Assembly (NCBI GenBank): GCA_030998225.1
Contig: JAPYXD010000553.1
Span: 248,001-312,000 of the forward strand
Reading direction: 5' to 3'
DNA from: Diplolepis rosae
Taxonomy: Eukaryota; Arthropoda; Insecta; Hymenoptera; Diplolepididae
Length of the DNA: 64,000 bases
Shown: one piece after another, positions 44,046-54,413 of the stretch
Layout: each line of letters opens with the position of its first letter
Numbering within the stretch: position 1 is the stretch's first letter
The notes under the pieces: generated by a model
Told to the model about the DNA's origin: nothing
Seen by the model: only the letters and a program-made list of their open reading frames with translations
Databases searched by the model: none
Translations under genes and position numbers: made by a program

Positions 44046-44420
44046 GAGTGAGTGACGGGTGTGAATAGTGGCGCATCTCTTTGGATTTACAGTGGGGTGT
44101 TACTTGCAACAATTTATGCAGGATAATGGAGTCGGCTGCACCTGCGAGATCCGTCCCCCTGATGCTGGGGTACCAGTTGAAGGAGCGAGATCAATGTCCA
44201 GAGACAAGAGGGTAAGTGAAAAACTTATCAGTGTTGCCGTTGTGTTAACCCTTTCAGGGGCGGTGGGAGGATTATGTACCACCTTTTTTTGTCTTAGTTT
44301 TTTTACATTCTCATCATGGATGAGAAGGTATTGGTTTTATGTGAAAAATGACTTTCGAAAATTTCATCAAATCTTTACGTTTTGAGACCCCCTGAGTCCG
44401 AAAAAAGGGTTTTTACGAAA
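44046..44420 (+). other. exon-like patch of unknown nature
   Basis: A 105-codon ORF (44068-44385) contains a Cys/Gly/Pro-rich first part. A strong splice donor, AGAGG|GTAAGTG, lies at about 44210, after which the composition turns AT-rich. It could be a small host exon, but no family is recognised and no acceptor partner is evident. Confidence 0.25.
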
Positions 44421-44428
44421 GTGTCTGG

Positions 44429-45037
44429 ACTGAGAAAACTAGAGTGTCAAACTTTGAGTGTCAAAATGTAGATAGTCAGTCTGAACTTCTAGATAGTACA
44501 ACACTCTTTCCGAAATTTTTTCTCTTTGGTCAGGGAGACACTCATTTGATATTCTGCTTAACTGTTACCAGAGTGTCAGAATCACTATAAAGAGTGTCGA
44601 TTGGTGAAATACGCGCCAAAATTGTAAAGTCACGTGGGTTCGCCTATTTTTCCTCCAATATCACCAGCGTGGACTCTAACCTCATTGCCGGTTTCGCATC
44701 CTTTACGTGTTAAAGTGTCACGAGGGTTATTTTCGCCAGCTAATTGGTGACTACCTATTTCACTTGCTATAATAACATAATAATTGTGAAAGCTTAAATG
44801 TAATAGTTTTGAGGTAGATCGTAGAGGTAGATTCTAGTCTATTTTTCCCTCTTCGATAATCTATTTTTCTCTTTGCGATGATCAATTTTCCCCTCTAAAG
44901 TATTCAAGTTGACCATCTTATTTTCACAAGTCACAGGTAATAAATTACACTATCTAGAAGGCTGTCCTATAGTTTAACCCCAAATATAGTCTGCTTCACC
45001 TTCCAAATGTTTAGGTTGACACTCCAGTTTTCTCAGT
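44429..45037. mobile_element. 609-bp MITE with 8-bp target duplication (hAT-like)
   Basis: It begins ACTGAGAAAACTAGAGTGTC and ends with the complement (GACACTCCAGTTTTCTCAGT), a 20-base TIR with one mismatch. It is flanked by GTGTCTGG (44421-44428) and GTGTCTGT (45038-45045), an 8-base duplication with one change. GAGTGTC words recur inside. Target length suggests hAT. Confidence 0.6.
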
Positions 45038-45062
45038 GTGTCTGTCTGTCTGTCTGTCTGTA
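45038..45062 (+). repeat. (GTCT)n microsatellite
   Basis: About six tandem GTCT units next to the MITE end, followed by TAGGTCGTGTGCGGCATAAC. Confidence 0.9.
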
Positions 45063-45299
45063 GGTCGTGTGCGGCATAACTCTCGATAGAATTATCAGAT
45101 TGAATTGAGCTTTGGTACACTTTATCGGAGCCGAAAAAGTAAGGACAAGTTCGTTAACCAGCCACATCCAATCAAAATTGAGGGATTGAGCACTACTTTT
45201 GTGTTTTTGAAAATAACTTTTTGAAGAAATCAAAAACTTTAATACTGGTTTTTGATAGTGCTCATGAATCTCTACAAATTATCCTGATAACATTTTTTA

Positions 45300-45872
45300 A
45301 TTTAATCAAAATTAGAAATGTTACAGCATATTCAATCTTTAAAAAAGTCAATATCAAAATTCCATTTTCCAGTTAAATTATACGAGATACGAAAAAACGT
45401 TATGATACAATATTATTTTCTACATAAAGACCTACAAATTTGAATTGTAACATTTTTTCATATGATGCATATTTTTTTTAATTCAAAAATAATCTATTGA
45501 AAATCCAAAATTCAATTTTTTAACAATAAAATGTAAAATACGAATAAAACGTAAGAATACAAAGTTGTTCGTTTCAAAAAGATCTACAAGTCTTGTCTTA
45601 CACAGTTTATGAAAAAACATATATTTTTCGTTTCAATTCCAAAAAATACGATTAAAATTCAATAATTCCATTTTTTAGACAAAATATATGAGATACGTAA
45701 AAAAAGTTCAAATGAAAAATTATTTGCCTAAATAAGGTCTACAAATTCTTATTAAGAAATTTCTCGACAGGATGTATATTTTATATTTTGATTTTTATTA
45801 TTAAAAAAATTCGATTTTTTTCACCAAAATATGTGAGATACGAAATAAGCGTTGTTCTGCAAAATCGTTTCC
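45300..45872 (+). repeat. degenerate tandem repeat of about 150 bp, four units
   Basis: The signature GAGATACGAAAAAA, about 40 bases, then AAAGACCTACAAATT recurs with anchors at about 45384, 45530, 45684 and 45828. The fourth unit is interrupted at its TTAA by the foldback element at 45877-46541 and resumes at 46546 with ATAAAGTCTACGATT. Confidence 0.7.
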
Positions 45873-45876
45873 TTAA

Positions 45877-46541
45877 GGTAGTACGATCACGAAACATAGA
45901 CCTCAGACAAAAATAGATAATTTTGCTTTAAAGAATAGCAACATTATTATTGAAGGGCCAATTTGAATGAGAAAAGATTATTTTTCATGAAAAAAATTTG
46001 AAACACAAAAAAATAATGTTATTAAAAAATTTTATTTTTGCCCAAACTTATTTTCTTATCGCTTCGAGTCAAATTTTTGAAAGTATTGCAATTCTAATAA
46101 ATTATGGTTTATTTTTTTAGAAAAAAGATTCTCTACAACTTGACCGTTTCCTATTTTTGAAATTGAATTAATTATTATCAAATACAGCAATTTGTTTATA
46201 AAAATTTTGTTTTGAAAAATTGTTTTTTTATAATTTCAGCCATTAAAGAATTCATTTTCAAAAATCGCAAACGGTCAAGTTGTAGAGAATCTTTTTCCTA
46301 AAAAAGTGAACCGTGATTTATTATAATCGCATCATTTTTAAAAATTTGGCTCGAAGCGATCAGAAAATAAGTTTGGGCAAAAAAGAAATTTATTAATAAC
46401 ATTATTTTTTTGTGTTTCAAATTTTTTTCATGAAAAATAATCTTTTCTCTTTCAAATTAGCCCTTCAAAAATAATATTGCTATTCTTGAAAGCAAAATTA
46501 TCTATTTTAGCCTGAGGTCTAATTTTCGTGATCGTACTACC
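45877..46541. mobile_element. 665-bp foldback MITE inserted at TTAA
   Basis: Ends GGTAGTACGATCACGAAA and its complement TCGTGATCGTACTACC. TTAA flanks lie at 45873-45876 and 46542-46545. The arms run about 280 bp each (CAACTTGACCGTTT near 46138 pairs with AAACGGTCAAGTTG near 46273). Non-coding. Confidence 0.85.
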
Positions 46542-46545
46542 TTAA

Positions 46546-47020
46546 ATAAAGTCTACGATTATTTTTTCTTTTTGAGAGATTTGGAAGAAAATAAATTATT
46601 TTAATCATGTAATTTATTAAAAAGTTACTGAAATGTATACAGAAAATCGAGCGCGAAGCGTGAGTGTCATGATGAGAATGTGTTCCTTAAGGCCGATAGC
46701 GCCTTAAGTAAATTGAATTTCCTGTTTCAAATAAACTGATAAAGAAATTTAGTGAATTTGAGAAAATGAGTAATTCACATCATCTTTAATATTATAAAAT
46801 TGGTTTGAGCTTCAGTATTAAATTATAAGAAATAAACTTAAATGTATGCGAAGATATACTTATTAGACTCTTAGAAGTCTGAGTTATTATAATCTGGTGA
46901 CAAATTGCATTATTTTATTTATATATTTGTTTGGTATAAAAAAGTAACATGAGAAAAAAGGAAAATCGGTTTTTCCGTAACCTGCAAAGGTGAGCCTCTG
47001 TACTTAGTTTTATGATATAT
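46546..47020. other. AT-rich DNA with a small hairpin
   Basis: CCTTAAGGC and GCCTTAAG (46685-46708) form a short hairpin. GAGCGCGAAGCGTGAGTG precedes it. No gene seen. Confidence 0.4.
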
Positions 47021-47586
47021 AAGGTAAATGTACCAGTCCTTGCGGGGTTAAGGAAAGCCTTCGAGGATTATTGAATTTAATTATAGAAAAATAAAATTTT
47101 TCGTCATATTAATCGAATCACATTTTGAAAGACACTTTTGATTTGTATTGCAAAGCTTATTATTCTGAAAATTTTCAACAATTATTAACGAATAGTCGAA
47201 AATATGAAAAAATGCGTTTGGCCCAGTCTTTGCGCAAGAAATTTATTATTGTCTTATTTATTTTTATATAAGGGTTATCACAAATATAAATCAAAAACTT
47301 TCAAAATTGATGTCGAATAAATTGATATAAATACTTAAATGCGAGAAGAGTTCCATTTGCATAAAAAAAATAAGCACAGTCATTTTATGAACTACGATTT
47401 GAACATTCCGGAATATTTTATTTTTTAGCATTTTTGAGTAAGCATTTACATTAAAAATTTGTTATGAGAGATGCATAATAACCTTATGTTCAACGATATC
47501 TTCAACTTGAACACAAAAATATAAAGTAATTTTCTTAATTTTACGTAAGATATGCTCGACAGCGCAACGACTGGTACACTTACCTT
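47021..47586 (-). mobile_element. TIR element copy B, complete (566 bp)
   Basis: Starts AAGGTAAATGTACCAGTC and ends with the complement GACTGGTACACTTACCTT. The 24-base terminal repeats have two mismatches and AT-rich flanks. It is the full-length partner of 30729-31270 in opposite orientation. No ORF. Confidence 0.82.
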
Positions 47587-48540
47587 ATATATATTTTTTT
47601 TTTTCATTTTTTTCGTACGCTAGTTTTTTCCAAAAATTTTCTTTAAATATTTCGAATAATGAATTTTTTTTCATATTTATATAACGGTTCTTTTGAATAA
47701 TTAAAATGAATTTATATTTTATTAAATAAAATAATAAAATAATATCAGCATACGCCAAATTACAAGATAACGAGGATTAAACTGCGGACCGTATTATGTT
47801 ACAAAGTACCAATTACTAAAGCCTCTGTATATTTTGTATACTACATATCACGCTATATGACTAGACTAAATCAACACTTCTTTTAAGTTATGATTCGATA
47901 AACATATCACGTGTCATTGTTATGTTCGGGGTCTTGAGATTTCAGTGGAAAATCAGGAGCAATAGCAACACTGCTCCCTATTCACGTCTATTAGATAGAT
48001 AATTTAACGTTAAATTAATATGCGTATATACATATTCATACACATTTATGTATCATTCGAATTTTATTTAAATTAAATTTCGGTTATACTTTAATTTTGA
48101 CTTTATATCCCAACTATTTTGTAGATGAAACCCACTCTGGCTCACACCGATTTTTATTTGATTTAATTCAATGAGCAGGTCAGATTTAATTTATAATTTA
48201 TAATTTTTACAATTTATAATTTATTTTCACTAATTTAATCATTATTTTTATTTTTATATTAATAAAACTCAAATTAAAATATTATTAATAGATAATTTAA
48301 TTTGAATTCATTATTAATTAAAATTCTGATTTATATATATTAAATTTATCCCCTTATAAAGCAAAATTTATAAATTAGTAGATTGATGATTTAAATTCAT
48401 TAAGAGAAATGAGGTATTATTAATCACGAATGACATCTAATCTCTAAGATTTAATTATTAATAACTATAGAACATTAATTAAGATTAAATTTTTACTTGA
48501 TGCACATATATGCATTTCTTTTTCTTTTCTAGCTTCGTGA
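47587..48540. other. very AT-rich intergenic DNA
   Basis: Runs of TTTAATTTATAATTT around 48190-48310; no gene or ordered repeat recognised. Confidence 0.5.
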
Positions 48541-49088
48541 CTAACTTTGGAGAGTGGGTGCGTGCTCCTGCCCGGAGCGACGCGGATTCCCCATGGCCGC
48601 ACCTGGGGTTTCTCCACGAGGGGAATCCCAAGCCCTACTCTCGTGCAAAGTGAGTTTAAGAGTTTATATGGAACGAGGAAGCCTTCTGATATGACGTCAG
48701 GGGCTTTTGGGCCGTGGTGAGCTAATCTCGGCCAATTTTTAGTCATAGTGAGATGTTATTTGTATGTTTTGCCCACTTTGTCTTAATTCTTGTAACTCTG
48801 TTTTTCCAGCGGGGCTACGCGCACCCTCTTTTCGTAAGCTGGGGGTTTGTCGAGACGCGGGAGCTGTTGCAGGGATTCACAAGGCACGGTCGTGAGATGA
48901 AGACCTAGTAAGTTGTGTTTTTTTTATATATATATATATATATAGGTTTGCAGCCTCTTTATTCTATTCTTATTTTAGTTCTAAAGCCGAGTTGCCGCGA
49001 TACCCTCCATCCATCGGGATCCAGCCTGTTCGTCGTTTGGATCGATGGCTGATTGAGTTTTAACCTTGCCTCCTCGTGGCGGGCGAAT
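48541..49088 (-). other. 3' non-coding end of Element 2, possible LTR remnant
   Basis: A GC-rich block lies directly downstream of env on the minus strand. It contains an (AT)n tract (48931-48954) and AATAAAG on the minus strand at about 48960. A 93-codon ORF (48465-48746, minus) has no domain. I could not find a matching LTR upstream of gag, so the LTR limits are undefined. Confidence 0.35.
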
Positions 49089-49812
49089 TTACCAGGCTGT
49101 CATTACCGCTATTAGTTTGACACGGCCCAGATACGTCAACAAGCCTATCGAGATGAGTCCCAACCCAACATAGGAGCCATGGGTCAGGACGGCTTGCTTG
49201 GCCCTACCCTGCTTTTGGGAGCTGATCTCGTTGAGCTGATCTTCGAGCTCGCTCAGCGTCTTATCATTATTCTTATATTGACTGTCTTCAACCGGGGCCC
49301 CCTCGGACGGTTCCTGTTGAGGTCCTGGTGACGCCATGAGCTGCTTGTGTTGAAGCAAGGCCGGTGACAATTCGTACAGATTCAGGTGAAGGTGTGGTTC
49401 GTAGGTCACCACCGACGTTTGTGCTCTTGATCCTGGTTTTAATTCTTTCTGACGTTCTTCATAGATGTTGAATCGTCCTTGTATCTCCTCAAACTGTGCT
49501 CGTATTACGTGAGTCTGTTTCCCTACCAGATGTGAGAGATTAACAGCCACCTGGTTGAGATTGGTAATTTCATTGTCGATTTGCTGACCATCGTCGTATG
49601 TGACAATGCCAGCGACGGGGCCGATGATGCCTCCCAGGAATCCTAGCATTGGGGTGGTTCTTCGTCTTCTTAACCCCTGGGGCAAATGTGCCGGTAATCG
49701 GGCATTGGTTCGTCAGTTTAGTTCTTCTGCTTCGTGGGTTATTTCCCGATGTAATTTGTAGGCAGCTTCCCATTTGCTTTCCAGGTGGAAACTTTTTAAT
49801 AGCTGTTGACAT
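49089..49812 (-). pseudogene. env: Element 2 env remnant, class I F-like type
   Basis: The 198-codon frame (49685-49089) begins near LRRRRT, a furin-like basic site. A Gly-rich hydrophobic stretch (LGFLGGIIGPVAGIV) typical of a fusion peptide follows, then heptads, a Pro/Gln-rich part and a membrane segment near the C-terminus (VGLGLISIGLLTYLG). This is the layout of errantivirus F-like Env. Upstream the frame is broken (another frame is open from 49812) and most of the surface subunit is missing. It is unrelated in type to the env of Element 1. Confidence 0.6.
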
Positions 49813-50074
49813 TCAGCTCCCAGCATTTGTCGGCACACCGTGGTGAGCGCAGTTAGCCCTGAATTAAACGTCTCCAATCCCAGGCATAGCTTCGGAGTGT
49901 CCAGGAAGCTGGTGATCCTTCATGTGGAAACTTTGCGCCTCATTCCCCGCTGGTATTCATAGTAGAGAATTTTTTTTTTTTTTCTTATGATGCATGAGGT
50001 CGGACATTTTTCCTCTAGCGGAGTAGCCGCAACTCTAGTGCCCGAACATGATGCGCTAGCAACTTCTTGATTCT

Positions 50075-50287
50075 TCATTCATGGAAGATCAAAAGCTTGT
50101 CAACGTGCTTCATGCAGCGCTCTCCAAACTCGTCCTCTAAGATTACGTTGTTATTTTCGGTAAACCCTACAATGGTGAATTGCCCCTCTCTCCTACTGTC
50201 GAATTTCCCTTCCCTAACTTCGTTTATCGCCTAGACTTTGTCGCCAATCTTACCCTTCAAGGGTCGAGATTTTTGATCGTAGAATTC
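50075..50287 (-). pseudogene. Element 2 integrase C-terminal tail only
   Basis: In one minus-strand frame, read through one TAG, there is YDQKSRPLKG, KIGDKV, REGKFDSRREG and VIL followed by HVDKLLIF. This is the C-terminal domain pattern of Ty3/Gypsy integrases. No zinc domain or DD35E core is found between it and RNase H, so the catalytic part has been lost. The RNase H1 ORF (50250-51704) runs into its start in another frame. Confidence 0.6.
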
Positions 50288-51704
50288 TTTTGAGCGTTGT
50301 TTGGCCACTACCAAATTCCGTGGTCGAAGTATGGTTCAAATTAGAGCCAGCAGCGGCTGTTTCGGACGTCTCCACACGCTGTTGTCGTCGTGGCTTAAAC
50401 TCCAGGCCCCTTCTGGAGGGACTTTCGTCCTCCCTTTCCCTCTCCTCAATGGTTGGGTAGGGTGTTGACCTCACTTCTGGGGCGACTGAGGGAGCCGGGG
50501 TTGGGAATAATGATCTCCTGGGCGGTGGTCTCCCAATGATTAGGGAATCAGTATCTTCCGGTAGATCCTTGAATCCTACCGTAGCTCTTCCAGCCACCCG
50601 GGAATATTTCGGCTGAAACTCCGGTGGCTGGGCATCCTTATTGTCAGTCTCACTCTCCCCTCCCGTATTTTTAGGGGAGTCAACAAGAGTTTCCTTCGGG
50701 TCTTCCGGTCTGTCAGACGAGCCGGATACCTTGCTTTCGTATTTCTTGAGGAAGTCTTGAACTCTTTTGGGGAAAGCATCATCGTCAAACTCTGCGCAAG
50801 GGTCAAGGGCCTTCAGGTTTTCTAGTAGTTGTTCATCTTCCTTGCCCTCTGAGACATGGGTACATACCGGTAAATCCTCTGTATCCATGCCCTCATGATC
50901 GCAGAAGAGCGAGTCAGGATTGACGCAGGATATATTCAATCCCTTCTTCTCGATGGATTTCTCGAATTGAGAGAATGATTTTTGTAAATCCTTCTTGAGA
51001 GCTTCCATGTTGACTTCGTTATCATCGTCGCTCTCGTCGCTGCCTATAGGCAAGGGCGGAACGTCGACGATTACCCTTGATGGTCCGCTCTGGTTGTTAG
51101 TGTCTTCTATAGGCTCGGGGTTAGGTGTTGCTCCTCCATCTATTCCCTCACGAGCGAGTCTATCAGCTTCTTCATTTCCTTCGATGCCGTTATGCCCTGG
51201 GACATGATTCCAAATCACCTCTATGGGTTTGAGTGCTCTTTTCAGTTTCTCGAACTCGGTTCGGTTTTTCACCGGTTTGTTCTCAGCAGTTTTCCAGTCG
51301 TTCTTTTCCCATGTCGGGATACACTCTGTCGCGCTGCTGACTAGGTACTTGGAATCGAAATTAATTCTTAATTTCTTGATTCCGGCATCCTGAGCTCTTC
51401 GAGCAGCCTCGACGGCGGCCTCGATTTCGGCAGCATTGTTTGTTTGTCGACCTCTGGCCAGCCGGGATATATTCAGCGGGTTGTCAGGCCCGAAGCAGAC
51501 TCCGATACCGGCTCTGGGTTCGCCTTTCTCGTTGTAACTGCAAGCGCCATCAACGAAGACGTCAACCCAGGGTTCCTGGATAGGAGGGAACCAAGGACTC
51601 GGAGCACGGATACATGGAGGTGTACTCTTCGGCGGGGATCCGTCCTTCGTGCCTTCAATGCGCAGCTCGAGGCTGGGAAGGCCACTGTGCGACTTTCTGT
51701 GCAC
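50250..51704 (-). CDS. Element 2 ORF with a captured cellular-type RNase H1 domain
   Basis: A 484-codon open frame, the longest in Element 2, opening upstream of 51704. Residues about 46-190 are an RNase H1 domain close to animal RNase H1: FVDGAC (Asp 52), PRAGIGV, GRQTNNAAEIEA (Glu 93), FDSKYL (Asp 117), HVPGHNG (His 171), EGNEEADRLAREG (Asp 181). Every catalytic position is kept. The rest (200-484) is an acidic then Arg/Pro/Ser-rich tail without a domain. It follows the element's own Ty3-type RNase H and a basic/Ser-rich linker, so this is a second RNase H rather than a replacement. Other parts of the element are badly decayed, making this ORF's integrity notable. Confidence 0.85.
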   Translation of the reverse strand: MHRKSHSGLPSLELRIEGTKDGSPPKSTPPCIRAPSPWFPPIQEPWVDVFVDGACSYNEKGEPRAGIGVCFGPDNPLNISRLARGRQTNNAAEIEAAVEAARRAQDAGIKKLRINFDSKYLVSSATECIPTWEKNDWKTAENKPVKNRTEFEKLKRALKPIEVIWNHVPGHNGIEGNEEADRLAREGIDGGATPNPEPIEDTNNQSGPSRVIVDVPPLPIGSDESDDDNEVNMEALKKDLQKSFSQFEKSIEKKGLNISCVNPDSLFCDHEGMDTEDLPVCTHVSEGKEDEQLLENLKALDPCAEFDDDAFPKRVQDFLKKYESKVSGSSDRPEDPKETLVDSPKNTGGESETDNKDAQPPEFQPKYSRVAGRATVGFKDLPEDTDSLIIGRPPPRRSLFPTPAPSVAPEVRSTPYPTIEEREREDESPSRRGLEFKPRRQQRVETSETAAAGSNLNHTSTTEFGSGQTTLKRILRSKISTLEG

Positions 51705-51860
51705 AGGAGGATCGGAGTCTTCGCTACTATCGTCGCTGGAAGATCGTTCGCTCTTTGAAGAGGTTTCTCGACTATCTGTAAGTGCTTTTGGGGGTTTCCT
51801 TGGTCCTCGACGCCGGGCGACCCTCTTTGCGATACAACTCTCGTTTAGACTCGAGTCTGC

Positions 51861-52469
51861 TTAACCTAGCGGTGGCGTGTAAGGGTAGTCGGTACTCATT
51901 CTTGGCACCGTGGATGACGACCCGGGAGGTCTTCCTCTTCGTTTTGGAATAGAGGCTGTGTATTCAACTTCCTTTTGCGTAGAAGCCGCGATGGTTTTAG
52001 ATTTGGCAGGTTTAAACGCGGTCGACCTTGTGATTGAAGGTTTACCTTTTGTTATTGATGGGTTTGGATCGACGGCGATTTCCTTTTTCGCCTTAGCTGT
52101 TTTTGTAGGGCGCGGGACACGACCGGAAGTACTTGGTGCTACTTGCAGGGATCCAGGTCTGGCCTGTTGAGTGATCGACCTAGTTACAGGTTTCGATCTC
52201 TCCGCCTCAACCTTGTTGCGTATGACCAGCACTTGCTCGCGAGTTCCAGTGGGGCTGTCCCCGCCTGTTCTTTTGATTTCGGAGTTGCTTTTCCTCTGGG
52301 ACGGGGAGTCGGATCGACTCATTACCTCGAAATTATCGGAGTCCTCAGGGGATTCAGTTGAGTATGTCAAATCCGTGTCTGTGGTTGGATTTCCGGAGAG
52401 AGCCCAAACTCCTCGATTTAATTTTCCCTGTTTGTATTCAAATTTGTATTGGTATTCCTGAAGCCGCAA
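51861..52469 (-). CDS. Element 2 end of RNase H and Lys/Ser/Pro-rich spacer
   Basis: 202 codons. It starts inside the RNase H end (RLQEYQYKFEYKQGKLN, then a degraded version of the NADALSRNP motif). A low-complexity, basic, Ser/Thr/Pro-rich chain follows, with an AT-hook-like KRRGRPPGSS near the C-terminus. AT-hooks bind minor-groove DNA, so this could be a tethering segment. The frame closes at 51861, before the RNase H1 ORF. Confidence 0.55.
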   Translation of the reverse strand: MRLQEYQYKFEYKQGKLNRGVWALSGNPTTDTDLTYSTESPEDSDNFEVMSRSDSPSQRKSNSEIKRTGGDSPTGTREQVLVIRNKVEAERSKPVTRSITQQARPGSLQVAPSTSGRVPRPTKTAKAKKEIAVDPNPSITKGKPSITRSTAFKPAKSKTIAASTQKEVEYTASIPKRRGRPPGSSSTVPRMSTDYPYTPPLG

Positions 52470-52800
52470 CCTCCAACGTAGAAGTCGTGCTCCGGGTTTC
52501 TCAACTTAAGTCATCCGGTGGATTGGCTCGTAGTCGCAAGCTAATATAAATTCTCGCCCGTACAGATACGGTCAGAAGTTTATCACAGCATATAACACGG
52601 CAAGGCACTCTTTCTCTGCCTTGGCGTATTTTTGCTCGCAGGCGTTCATTGTTTTGGAAAAGAACGCTACTGGCATAACCACTCCGTCTTTCTCTTGCGT
52701 CAATATTGCCCCGACCGCATGGTCAGAAGCATCGGTGGTGAGTTTGAAGGTCTTCTGAAAATCTGGATACAGGAGAATGGGTGTCTAGCAGAGGTACCTG
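52470..52800 (-). pseudogene. Element 2 Ty3-type RNase H, with stops
   Basis: The minus strand reads TTDASDHAVGAILTQ, KYAKAEKECLAVLYA, a TGA, PYLYGREFILACDYEP, a TAG, then LLRWRLRLQEY. These are the three blocks (Asp, Glu, Asp) of Ty3/Gypsy RNase H. At least two in-frame stops make it non-functional. Its presence shows that the RNase H1 domain downstream is additional. Confidence 0.75.
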
Positions 52801-52810
52801 CGGAGTTTCC

Positions 52811-53895
52811 TCAAGCTTTTTTTTGTCTGCATCCCCATTCCCATTTCACGTCCTTCTTGAGATCAGATAGCTGCTTTGCTATTTTTGCATAATCCTTGAT
52901 AAATCTTCGGTAGTAGCCGGAGAGCCCGAGAAATTGTCGGATCGCTCGGACGGTGGTGGGTCGAGGAACTTTCCTAATTGCATTAATTTTTGCCGGATTA
53001 GGTTTCACCCCGTCACGCCCGATAATGTGTCCCAACTAAGCTACTTCTGTCCTCAAGAAGTTGCACTTATCCGGTTGCAACTTTAGATTAGCATCCCGCA
53101 GGCGATCAAAAAGACTTCTGGCTTTTTTGTCGTGTTCGTCAAGACTGTCAGCATAAACTACAATGTCTTCTAGATAGACGAATACTTCTGTACCATGCAT
53201 TCCTTTCAATAACGTATCCATTAGACGCTGGAAGGTAGCGGGCGCGTTTTTGATCCCCATAGGCATGCAAAGGTATTCAAAGTGTCCTCGGAGTGATGAA
53301 ACTGCTGTTTTCACCCGATCTTCAGGGTGCGTTTCGACTTGATGGAAACCACTTGCGAGGTCGAACACCCAGAAATATTGAGCATTCCCAAGCTGGTCGA
53401 AAATGTCCGAAATGTTGAGCAGTGGATAGGCGTCTCCTATCACTTTTTCATTAAGAGCTCGGAAGTCTATTACAACCCTCCACTTTCTTTCGCCAGATGC
53501 GTCGAGCTTTTTAGGGACAATTAAAAATAGTGGGTTATAGGGAGACTTGGAGCTACCTATTATGCCACTTTTATATTGTTTTTCTATCTGGGCATGTATC
53601 TGTTCAGTAGCCTCGTGAGCTGACCTGTACTGTTTCTTAACGATGATTTTGTCGTCTTGAGCGGTGACGGCCGCTTCCCCTATATATATATATCTTCTGG
53701 TGTCTCAATCCTTGGCAGGTATCCTTGGCGAACATTCGAATCAGATACGTCTATTGCGATCGGTTGCCTAGTCCTTGCTTTGATTTTCAAGATTCTGGCA
53801 AAGGACTTGATTTCCGATTTAAGAGTTTTATTGGCTTCTTGAGATTCCGAGTCGACAAATGGGATCGGAGTGATTGGGTTCGACACGGTAACCAA
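52811..53895 (-). pseudogene. pol: Element 2 reverse transcriptase, degenerate
   Basis: Read from high to low coordinates: a protease-RT linker (53895-53680), then RT. PLFLIVPKKLDASG, RKWRVVIDFRALNE, WVFDLASGFHQ, GIKNAPATFQRL, VFVYLEDIVVYADS and LQPDKCNFL lead to a TAG (53036-53038). LGHIIGRDGV and RQFLGLSGYYRRF follow. The YxDD box reads YLED, a change of a metal-binding Asp to Glu. An (AT)n run at about 53680-53692 shifts the frame at its N-terminal side. The TAG separates the connection from the palm. The gene is dead by three independent changes. Confidence 0.85.
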
Positions 53896-53922
53896 GGTGT
53901 TGTGCCTAAACGAAATTTGAGC

Positions 53923-54198
53923 TTATTCCTGCCGTAGGTATGGTCCTCCTAAGGTCCCGTCAGGCGAGATGGGAAGTTCGTTGTCTACAACATGAAACTC
54001 CACGGGATTCTTAAAAATATTAATCTTCACGTTACCAATTGTTCTCACGGGGTCATTGGTTATGCCCGTGATGAGAATGGAATTCAGGGGCTCAATAAGC
54101 ATTTCCTGACGCAAAGCGTGGAGCTTTATAAGATTCACGTCGGAACCTGGGTCGACCAGGAAGGTGGCTGAAGGGACTCGGAATTCAGGTGCAGTCAA
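53923..54198 (-). pseudogene. pro: Element 2 retropepsin-like protease, active site altered
   Basis: One unit only: FLVDPGSDVNLIKL, TGITND, TIGNVKI, FHVVDN and DGTLGGPYL. The usual DTG triplet reads DPG and the late GILG motif reads GTLG, both likely inactivating. The layout otherwise matches either protease unit of Element 1, so a single unit is the normal state in related elements. Confidence 0.75.
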
Positions 54199-54413
54199 CT
54201 TAACTACTGGTGAGTCTTCTTGGCCGCGTCCCGTTCGAAGGACCCTACGCAGTTCTCCTGAAAGTGAACCGACTTGGGACGCTCCAGTTGGGTTGAGTGA
54301 CTCGTCACAGCGTCCGAGCGACGAGTCGCTTGGAAGTTTAAAACTCCTGAGGGACCTGGAGAGGTCGATCTAGGAGAGGTCATGCTTCCTGCCGTTTTAC
54401 CTTGATCTTGCCA

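Noticed and set aside
48465..48746. 93-codon minus-strand ORF downstream of Element 2 env
   Set aside because: It spans a sharp GC-to-AT boundary and has no domain, so it is more likely non-coding 3' sequence.
50995..52549. Plus-strand ORFs opposite the RNase H1 and spacer ORFs
   Set aside because: They mirror the GC-rich minus-strand coding region and have no domains.
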